NCBI GenBank assembly: GCA_964385055.1
Contig: CAYLMH010000023.1
Span: 1-20,482, forward strand
DNA: 20,482 bases
Source of the DNA: JACRPI01 sp964385055
Lineage (GTDB): Archaea; Nanobdellota; Nanobdellia; Woesearchaeales; DSVV01
Direction of reading: 5' to 3'
The notes beneath the pieces were generated by a model, which did not search any database, was not told the DNA's origin, and worked only from the letters and a program-made list of their open reading frames with translations. Positions 15,506 through 19,506 of this stretch are shown piece by piece; position 1 is the stretch's first letter; each line of letters starts with the position of its first letter. The position numbers and the translations under genes are program-made.

Positions 15506-15709
15506 TTACAACAATTCTCTTAGAACACCGAGCCCTAAACAACCGACTATCCAGACATACCAATTCGCGGGGGAAGGCATAAGCATGCCCATACCAATAA
15601 CTACTATTGCAGCAAATCCTATTCCATAATTTATACTATAATCCTTCTTTTCTTTCTGCTGCTTCTCTGTTTCATACATTTGTTGCATGCTTATGTTAAT
15701 CTCTGTCAT
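15506..15709 (-). CDS. small two-helix membrane protein, unrecognised
   Basis: 67 aa from the ATG at 15707-15709 (MTEINISMQQMY). A longer reading from 15736 would start within the TATA element and is less likely. The polar N-terminus of about 25 residues is rich in Gln/Lys/Glu. Two hydrophobic segments follow: about residues 27-43 (INYGIGFAAIVVIGMGML core) and about 46-63 (WYVWIVGCLGLGV core), separated by the short turn PSPAN. No family is recognised. It sits 37 bases upstream of glyS on the same strand, but glyS has its own TATA box inside that gap. A large inverted repeat abuts its promoter. Confidence 0.55.
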   Translation of the reverse strand: MTEINISMQQMYETEKQQKEKKDYSINYGIGFAAIVVIGMGMLMPSPANWYVWIVGCLGLGVLRELL

Positions 15710-15733
15710 ACCTACCCCCTCAGATGCTGGTGA

Positions 15734-15741
15734 CAATAAAG
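15734..15741 (-). promoter_or_regulatory. TATA-like element for the small membrane protein
   Basis: The minus strand reads CTTTATTG, centred about 28.5 bases upstream of the ATG at 15709. It touches the arm of the inverted repeat at 15741-15777. Confidence 0.45.
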
Positions 15742-15777
15742 AATGCCTTCAATGAGGCCTAGTCTATGAAGGCATTC
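15741..15777. repeat. 11-bp perfect inverted repeat next to a promoter
   Basis: GAATGCCTTCA (15741-15751) and TGAAGGCATTC (15767-15777) are exact reverse complements with a 15-base spacer that itself contains the palindrome AGGCCT. It could be an operator upstream of the TATA element or an RNA hairpin after SpoIIM; on the minus strand it is followed by TTTATT. Confidence 0.7.
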
Positions 15778-15873
15778 GTGAACTTCTTTCGCTGTTCAGT
15801 GTCTAGTAGGCAATCTTTGTATTTATCACTATCTTTAGAAATTATATAGAAGTTAATACTTCTTGATCAAAAA
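15778..15873. other. AT-rich intergenic stretch, no gene seen
   Basis: No convincing ORF or RNA gene is seen on either strand. A short GAAGT/ACTTC hairpin lies near 15850-15863, just after the SpoIIM stop. Confidence 0.4.
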
Positions 15874-16722
15874 CTATGCAAGCAATGGATAGACTTTAAT
15901 CTCTATAATTGCCGCGATCAAAAGAATAACCAAACTTCCTACCATCACAATTGCAGCGTCTTTGACAATTTCATTAAACTTTGGTGAGAAAAGCTCTTCT
16001 CTGAGTGCTGCTTTGGAAACAATTCCTCCCACAATCGCTGCGGTGAAATACGGTAACGCTTCCATAATCATGTGCGGGAAAAACGGTAATACAGTTGACA
16101 TAAACACGGTCACTGGATTTAATCCTGTTGAAGAAAGCAATGCCTGCTTCGCGAAAAAGCCAATGACAACTCCCCATACTGTTGCGTTCCACGTGATAAA
16201 GACAATTGCTCCTGCGCCATAAATTAAGGACAACAAAAGGCAGACGACAGTAACAATGAGGTTGTTAATAAAAATGGATGCGACTGTTGGAGCTCCTGTT
16301 CCTGAAGCTAACCCAATTAATGTTGTTGCTTCTCCTTGTATGCCAATCACTTCAAACATTGGCTCGAAAAAGCTTATGATCGCTTGCTCTGGAAATGTAA
16401 AGGAAATGATACAGAAGGTGATGAAAATCCCGAGGAACATGTAGAAATATACTTCAATTATATCCGCATGGTCTTTCCATAGTTGTTTTCCAATCCAATA
16501 CCTGTCTTTTGATCGCGCTTGGTTTTCTTCGATAGAGAGAAGGGTGTTTAATGATGGTAGAAGAAGGATTGAGGTGAATGCGACAGTCATCATTCCTGGA
16601 TTTGCGCCAAAGACGAGTTTTGCGCTGATTGCACCGACGATAGAATAGATGAATCCTAACAAGAATGCGTGTCGCGGTTTTTTTTCAATCCAGTCTGGTT
16701 TAAAGAGTTGTTCTAAGACCAT
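15874..16722 (-). CDS. SpoIIM-family (DUF95) integral membrane protein
   Basis: 282 aa with an N-terminal amphipathic lead (MVLEQLFKPDWIEKKPRHAF) and about six hydrophobic segments: around residues 20-40, 45-60, 90-110, 150-185, 185-215 and 250-280. The archaeal SpoIIM/DUF95 pattern is clear: FTSILLLPSLNTLLSIEENQ, a TWNATVWGVVIG helix, then the family hallmark FPHMIMEALPYFTAAIVGG. Bacterial SpoIIM acts with SpoIID/P in peptidoglycan remodelling during engulfment; archaeal relatives have no peptidoglycan, and their role is unknown. The gene is divergent from the SSB gene, with its own TATA box 26.5 bases before the ATG. Confidence 0.87.
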   Translation of the reverse strand: MVLEQLFKPDWIEKKPRHAFLLGFIYSIVGAISAKLVFGANPGMMTVAFTSILLLPSLNTLLSIEENQARSKDRYWIGKQLWKDHADIIEVYFYMFLGIFITFCIISFTFPEQAIISFFEPMFEVIGIQGEATTLIGLASGTGAPTVASIFINNLIVTVVCLLLSLIYGAGAIVFITWNATVWGVVIGFFAKQALLSSTGLNPVTVFMSTVLPFFPHMIMEALPYFTAAIVGGIVSKAALREELFSPKFNEIVKDAAIVMVGSLVILLIAAIIEIKVYPLLA

Positions 16723-16744
16723 AATCTTTTTCTGGTGAAGGAGG

Positions 16745-16752
16745 TATTTAAG
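16745..16752 (-). promoter_or_regulatory. TATA box for the SpoIIM gene (leaderless)
   Basis: The minus strand reads CTTAAATA, centred 26.5 bases upstream of the ATG at 16722. It stands back to back with the SSB TATA box 18 bases away. Confidence 0.6.
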
Positions 16753-16769
16753 ATTTGCGTTTCAAAATC

Positions 16770-16777
16770 TTTATATA
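16770..16777 (+). promoter_or_regulatory. TATA box for the SSB gene
   Basis: TTTATATA; transcription about 26 bases on would begin near 16797-16800, leaving just enough leader for the Shine-Dalgarno that follows. Confidence 0.6.
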
Positions 16778-16799
16778 ACCGTGCTTTATTCAGGTTTTC

Positions 16800-16806
16800 G
16801 GTGATC
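16800..16806 (+). promoter_or_regulatory. Shine-Dalgarno of the SSB gene
   Basis: GGTGATC, the full archaeal anti-16S match, with the GGTG core 5 bases before the ATG at 16809. It supports the start. Confidence 0.65.
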
Positions 16807-16808
16807 AC

Positions 16809-17210
16809 ATGCAAATTAAAGACCTACAACCACGACAAGGAAAAGTTGAAATTACTGCTATTGTTGCAGAAAAAGGAGAACCACGAACTGTGAACTCTGC
16901 GAATTTTTCAGGCACTGTCGCAAACGCGAAGTTGAAAGACGAAACTGGAACAATCAAATTCAGCTTATGGAACGATCAAATCGGTCAAGTGAATGTTGGC
17001 GATACGGTGAAGGTTTCTAACGGCTATGTTTCTGAATATCAAGGAGAAATGCAGCTTTCTACAGGCAAATTCGGAAAAATGGAAGTGGTCAGTAAAGGAA
17101 CTGGCGCTCCAGCTTCTCCTCCAGCAAAAGAAGCTCCTGCTGTGAAAAAAGAAGAACTTTATGATGATTACGCAGATGACGACGCTGCTGATGAAGAAGT
17201 TGTCGAGTAA
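16809..17210 (+). CDS. OB-fold single-stranded DNA-binding protein (SSB/RPA-like)
   Basis: 133 aa. Residues 1-95 form one OB fold in the layout of crenarchaeal SSB: IKDLQPRQGKVEITAIV (strand 1), VANAKLKDETGTIKFSLWND (strands 2-3), VGDTVKVSNGYVSEYQGEMQ (strands 4-5) and LSTGKFGKMEV. A Pro/Ala-rich linker (about 98-112) follows, then a strongly acidic tail (EELYDDYADDD...EEVVE), as in SSBs whose tails recruit partners. It binds ssDNA in replication and repair. The single OB fold and acid tail make SSB more likely than a multi-OB RPA subunit; a translation-related OB protein is a weaker alternative. It lies just upstream of tRNA-Phe, which has its own promoter. Confidence 0.85.
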   Translation: MQIKDLQPRQGKVEITAIVAEKGEPRTVNSANFSGTVANAKLKDETGTIKFSLWNDQIGQVNVGDTVKVSNGYVSEYQGEMQLSTGKFGKMEVVSKGTGAPASPPAKEAPAVKKEELYDDYADDDAADEEVVE

Positions 17211-17215
17211 CAAAG

Positions 17216-17223
17216 TATATAAA
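17216..17223 (+). promoter_or_regulatory. TATA box for tRNA-Phe
   Basis: TATATAAA directly after the SSB stop. Predicted transcription start is near 17246, 15 bases before the mature tRNA 5' end. Confidence 0.6.
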
Positions 17224-17260
17224 TCATGAGCTTGATCTTACTCTTGCTCCCATCTATAAT

Positions 17261-17369
17261 GGGGCGGTAGCTACAGCCTGGGAGAGCACACGGCTGAAGA
17301 CCGTGGGACTAACTAACGACCTTTCGTTTTTAGTGCGGAATGTCGAGGGTTCAAATCCCTCCCGCCCCA
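17261..17369 (+). tRNA. tRNA-Phe(GAA) with a 34-nt intron in the variable loop
   Basis: Acceptor GGGGCGG (17261-17267) pairs with CCGCCCC (17362-17368); discriminator A17369; CCA is not encoded. The D arm GCT(A)C...GAGC has one extra or mismatched A at 17273. The anticodon stem CACGG/CCGTG encloses CTGAAGA with anticodon GAA at 17296-17298, the usual archaeal Phe loop. T arm is GAGGG-TTCAAAT-CCCTC. Between the anticodon and T stems are 39 bases instead of about 5. Removing 17307-17340 leaves GTGTC, a normal five-base variable loop. Confidence 0.92.
17307..17340 (+). other. non-canonical tRNA intron with bulge-helix-bulge geometry
   Basis: 34 bases. An inner hairpin (ACTAA/TTAGT, continuing as AACGA-cctt-TCGTT) is followed by a 3-base bulge GGG (17305-17307) and a 4-bp helix CCGU/GCGG between exon 1 and the intron end, then a 3-base bulge AAT (17339-17341). 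Cutting after the second base of each bulge yields exactly this intron and a five-base variable loop. The 5' half of the central helix is also the 3' half of the anticodon stem, so the two folds exclude each other. Confidence 0.75.
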
Positions 17370-17388
17370 CATTTTATTTCTTAGAATC

Positions 17389-17640
17389 TCATTTATACAT
17401 CATTTTCTGCACAAACAGAACAAACCAGAATACTCCTGTTATAGCAGCACTAATCGCACTGTAAAATAATGAAAGCGTATAAAGACAATACGCAACAATA
17501 AACAAACATACGAATGTTGGAACAGAAGTTGCATGTTTCATTACTCCCTTCTTTTCTTTGAATCCATGCCAGATTTGTGGCACTAGAGAGACTGCAAAAA
17601 TAGTATTGGTAAATGTCATTACAATATCTTGCCAGACCAT
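17389..17640 (-). CDS. SemiSWEET/PQ-loop-like small membrane protein
   Basis: 83 aa from the ATG at 17638-17640; a TATA box centred 26.5 bases upstream supports this start over a longer reading from 17709. Three hydrophobic segments: residues about 5-22 ending in VPQIWHGFKEKKG (the PQ motif), about 35-56 (SVPTFVCLFIVAYCLY core), and about 60-79 (AAITGVFWFVLFV core). Length, three-helix layout and the PQ motif match the half-transporter (SemiSWEET) type, which dimerises to move sugars, or more general PQ-loop proteins. The substrate is unknown. It is convergent with tRNA-Phe. Confidence 0.65.
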   Translation of the reverse strand: MVWQDIVMTFTNTIFAVSLVPQIWHGFKEKKGVMKHATSVPTFVCLFIVAYCLYTLSLFYSAISAAITGVFWFVLFVQKMMYK

Positions 17641-17662
17641 ATTGTTTGTTGTTTTGTATTGG

Positions 17663-17670
17663 TTTAAATA
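17663..17670 (-). promoter_or_regulatory. TATA box for the PQ-loop gene (leaderless)
   Basis: The minus strand reads TATTTAAA, centred 26.5 bases upstream of the ATG at 17640. Confidence 0.6.
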
Positions 17671-17689
17671 AGTGATCTTTCCAGAAAAC

Positions 17690-17697
17690 TTTATATT
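17690..17697 (+). promoter_or_regulatory. TATA box for the 88-aa hypothetical gene (leaderless)
   Basis: TTTATATT centred 26.5 bases upstream of the ATG at 17720. Divergent from the PQ-loop promoter 20 bases away. Confidence 0.6.
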
Positions 17698-17719
17698 CCT
17701 CATTCTCATTCTTAGTCAT

Positions 17720-17986
17720 ATGGTAGAATCACCAACACTTACAGATCGTGTCAGAAAAGAGCTTGGAAGAGTTTTATATCCTCCTGTTGATGCTCTTTGC
17801 AGATATCAATCGAGATCACACGAAGAAGCACGTCAATACGCTCTTGCATCAGGTGAATCTCTCGCACTTGAAGAACCTTTTTTAGCAGATGTTGTTCGCG
17901 GGATGTATCGCACTTTAGAATATCTTCACATTCCTGATCCAAGAAGAGAAGCACTTCGTGGAAGATATGATCCCTCAGAATTCTAA
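17720..17986 (+). CDS. small soluble protein, unrecognised
   Basis: 88 aa from the ATG at 17720. An in-frame upstream extension exists but would read through the TATA box and add a hydrophobic leader unlike the rest, so it is rejected. The protein is charged and probably all-helical: TDRVRKELGRVLYPPVDALCRYQSR in pieces, then SHEEARQYALASGESLALEEPFL, and an Arg-rich C-terminus ending in RYDPSEF. There is no membrane segment or metal motif. No family is recognised. It is convergent with the Yip1-like gene with only 5 bases between the stops. Confidence 0.55.
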   Translation: MVESPTLTDRVRKELGRVLYPPVDALCRYQSRSHEEARQYALASGESLALEEPFLADVVRGMYRTLEYLHIPDPRREALRGRYDPSEF

Positions 17987-17991
17987 GTCAC

Positions 17992-18894
17992 TTATGTTGT
18001 GGTAATTGTGTATTCTGCTGTATACTCACCAGGATTATAAATAATAATTCCACCACTCGTTACTGTGCAAGTAATGGTGCTCCTAAAAACTTCTTCAAAA
18101 TAGCATTCATCATACACATTAAAATCTTCATCATCCATGAAATTGTTAAAATCTGCTCTACTTTTTACCACATAAATATTAATCTCCTCACTGCTCTCCA
18201 TTTCAATTATCATTTCTCTTTCTTCTATTTGCTCATCAAATGAATAAAATACCCCATACTCCTGTTCTATTGTGTCTGTGATAACATCAGGTTGGTTCTC
18301 TTCTGCGGCATCACTTGCTATTAATGCAAAAATAAAACCAAAATACATGACCATAAATGAAATCATAATGATCGCAAGGATGCTTACATTGATTCCTACT
18401 GCCCATCCTGCTCTTTTTGCATCTAATTTGTGAATAATTTGATATGTCTTGTATAAAATTACATACTTCCATACTGTGTAAAGTATTGCAACAATGCTGG
18501 AGAGAACAGGTATAAAGAGGAATGGCATGATCACAGGTGAGATATAATCTGCGACTGCTACAAAATCCTTAAAGCTTTTTGGCTTTCCGCCAAAACAAAG
18601 TCCTATTCCATACTTAATTCCAAGCGCTACGAGATTTAATCCATATCCTAGAATTGGGACTATCAAAAATGCTGCAATAATTATATACCAATATTTCACT
18701 ATCGCAGTTCTTATTTCGGGAATTAACGCTGCGAAAATTATTCCCACAAGCCCACATATAAGAAATAAGATAATATATTGAATAAGAAGATATGCAATAG
18801 TATATCTTTGGAATGCATTTGGATCATTTCCTAATTTTTTGTAGGTTTCTTCTTTTAATGCAATAATATCAATAACATCGTTAATGTATCCCAT
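17992..18894 (-). CDS. Yip1-domain-like membrane protein with extracytoplasmic C-terminal domain
   Basis: 300 aa from the ATG at 18892-18894, selected by a TATA box centred 26.5 bases upstream. A reading from 19017 would add 41 residues with no promoter or ribosome site. After an N-terminal cytoplasmic segment with KEETYKKLGNDPNAF, about five hydrophobic helices span residues 35-60, 70-100, 120-150 and 165-195. The block FKDFVAVADYISPVIMPFLF followed by LYTVWKYVILYKTYQI resembles the Yip1 pattern. The last 100 residues are acidic and strand-rich (YDECYFEEVF, TITCTVTSGGIIIYNPG) and probably outside the membrane. Archaeal Yip1-like proteins have no settled function. The domain call is moderate. 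Confidence 0.65.
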   Translation of the reverse strand: MGYINDVIDIIALKEETYKKLGNDPNAFQRYTIAYLLIQYIILFLICGLVGIIFAALIPEIRTAIVKYWYIIIAAFLIVPILGYGLNLVALGIKYGIGLCFGGKPKSFKDFVAVADYISPVIMPFLFIPVLSSIVAILYTVWKYVILYKTYQIIHKLDAKRAGWAVGINVSILAIIMISFMVMYFGFIFALIASDAAEENQPDVITDTIEQEYGVFYSFDEQIEEREMIIEMESSEEINIYVVKSRADFNNFMDDEDFNVYDECYFEEVFRSTITCTVTSGGIIIYNPGEYTAEYTITTT

Positions 18895-18916
18895 AGTAGA
18901 AAGAAAGATTGTTGTG

Positions 18917-18924
18917 TATTTATG
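18917..18924 (-). promoter_or_regulatory. TATA box for the Yip1-like gene (leaderless)
   Basis: The minus strand reads CATAAATA, centred 26.5 bases upstream of the ATG at 18894. Confidence 0.55.
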
Positions 18925-18949
18925 CTTTGTGTTCTTTTCAGAATATATC

Positions 18950-19022
18950 ACTCGCCAACCCCTTTTGTCCAGTGCTCTTATTCTCGGTAAATTGCTTCCA
19001 CAACCCCCACTCGACACGCTGC
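18950..19022. other. GC-rich intergenic patch, possible RNA gene
   Basis: This stretch between the Yip1-like gene and the small-ORF promoter is visibly richer in G and C than other spacers. On the minus strand GTCGAGTG can pair with CACTGGAC (one mismatch), and the palindromic TATATAAA at 19030-19037 could also drive minus-strand transcription into it. I find no tRNA, C/D or H/ACA signature. Confidence 0.2.
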
Positions 19023-19029
19023 TGTGAAG

Positions 19030-19037
19030 TATATAAA
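19030..19037 (+). promoter_or_regulatory. strong TATA box for the small-ORF unit
   Basis: TATATAAA. Predicted start near 19060 gives a leader of about 70 bases before the first small ORF, much longer than the leaders of neighbouring genes. Confidence 0.6.
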
Positions 19038-19067
19038 GAAGTTTGCTTCAGATAGTATTAAGATAAA

Positions 19068-19114
19068 GATAATGTCGACTTCATCGGCATTATCAAACTT
19101 GGACTTCGTCCAAG
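19068..19114 (+). promoter_or_regulatory. two-hairpin 5' leader
   Basis: Hairpin 1: GATAATGTCGA (19068-19078) pairs with TCGGCATTATC (19084-19094), 11 bp with one G-U and loop CTTCA. Hairpin 2: CTTGGAC (19098-19104) pairs with GTCCAAG (19108-19114), 7 bp with loop TTC. They begin about 8 bases after the predicted transcription start and end 5 bases before the Shine-Dalgarno. Confidence 0.6.
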
Positions 19115-19119
19115 AAAAA

Positions 19120-19126
19120 GGTGATC
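19120..19126 (+). promoter_or_regulatory. Shine-Dalgarno of small ORF 1
   Basis: GGTGATC with the GGTG core 6 bases before the ATG at 19130; a full archaeal 16S match that supports translation of this short frame. Confidence 0.6.
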
Positions 19127-19129
19127 AAC

Positions 19130-19249
19130 ATGGACCAACACACAATCAGTCAATTATTTTTTGACATTATGAAACGAGAAACAAAAGCATTGTTCAAACC
19201 AGTGAATGGCAATGAACTGCGCATTGAAATTGGACATCGATTAATGTAG
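19130..19249 (+). CDS. small ORF 1, 39 aa, unrecognised
   Basis: Translates as 39 aa starting MDQHTISQLFFDIMKRET and ending RIEIGHRLM, stop TAG. It is hydrophilic with one amphipathic helix-like stretch (residues 5-20), and has no membrane segment or cysteine. The case for a real gene is contextual: a strong TATA box, a leader with hairpins, a perfect GGTGATC ribosome site at good spacing, and a second small ORF 19 bases downstream with an equally strong site. It could also be a leader peptide that controls the next ORF. No family is recognised. Confidence 0.5.
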   Translation: MDQHTISQLFFDIMKRETKALFKPVNGNELRIEIGHRLM

Positions 19250-19254
19250 GGATC

Positions 19255-19262
19255 AGGAGGTG
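19255..19262 (+). promoter_or_regulatory. Shine-Dalgarno of small ORF 2
   Basis: AGGAGGTG with GGTG 6 bases before the ATG at 19269, the strongest ribosome site in the window. Confidence 0.65.
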
Positions 19263-19268
19263 TTTCCC

Positions 19269-19430
19269 ATGGAAAAAAATAATCGCGTGTTACTCCGCGA
19301 CTTAATACGAAGAACAGAAGAGCGAGAATTTATTGAGGACGTGTACAGCGTCAAAAACATCGAAGATCCAGCAGATGATGATGTCATGACCAGCGCAGAA
19401 CATGGCTTTATGCTGGGCTATACTTCGTGA
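19269..19430 (+). CDS. small ORF 2, 53 aa, unrecognised
   Basis: 53 aa starting MEKNNRVLLRDLIRRTEERE, stop TGA. The N-terminal half is a charged helix (basic then acidic), the middle is Asp-rich (EDPADDDVM), and the C-terminus AEHGFMLGYTS carries an aromatic/Gly motif that may be a short interaction patch. There is no transmembrane or metal site. Supported by a near-ideal AGGAGGTG ribosome site and by a terminator-like hairpin starting 32 bases after the stop. It is too short for family assignment by eye. A regulator, a virus-derived product and a modified peptide are all possible; none is shown. Confidence 0.58.
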   Translation: MEKNNRVLLRDLIRRTEEREFIEDVYSVKNIEDPADDDVMTSAEHGFMLGYTS

Positions 19431-19461
19431 TTACTCTCTTTCTTTAGCCAACAACCCTCTT

Positions 19462-19505
19462 CATTTCAGTTGCAGGTGTTCGCATCTGCAATTGGGATGT
19501 TTTTT
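19462..19505 (+). terminator. 17-bp UUCG hairpin followed by T6
   Basis: The stem 19462-19478 (CATTTCAGTTGCAGGTG) pairs fully with 19483-19499 (CATCTGCAATTGGGATG) around the loop TTCG, then T6 at 19500-19505. Four pairs are G-U in plus-strand RNA and would be A-C mismatches in minus-strand RNA, so the structure belongs to the plus transcript of the small-ORF unit. It ends directly before the stop of the convergent TadC-like gene. Confidence 0.75.
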
Positions 19506-19506
19506 C

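Noticed and set aside
17672..17719. Hydrophobic N-terminal extension of the 88-aa protein
   Set aside because: It would be translated across the gene's own TATA box, and the ATG at 17720 has the window's standard promoter spacing.
18895..19017. 41-residue extension of the Yip1-like protein
   Set aside because: A TATA box inside this stretch is centred 26.5 bases before the Met at 18894, and the upstream Met has no ribosome site.
18945..19025. Possible tRNA in the GC-rich spacer
   Set aside because: No T-loop GGTTCRANYCC, no acceptor pairing and no anticodon arm on either strand.
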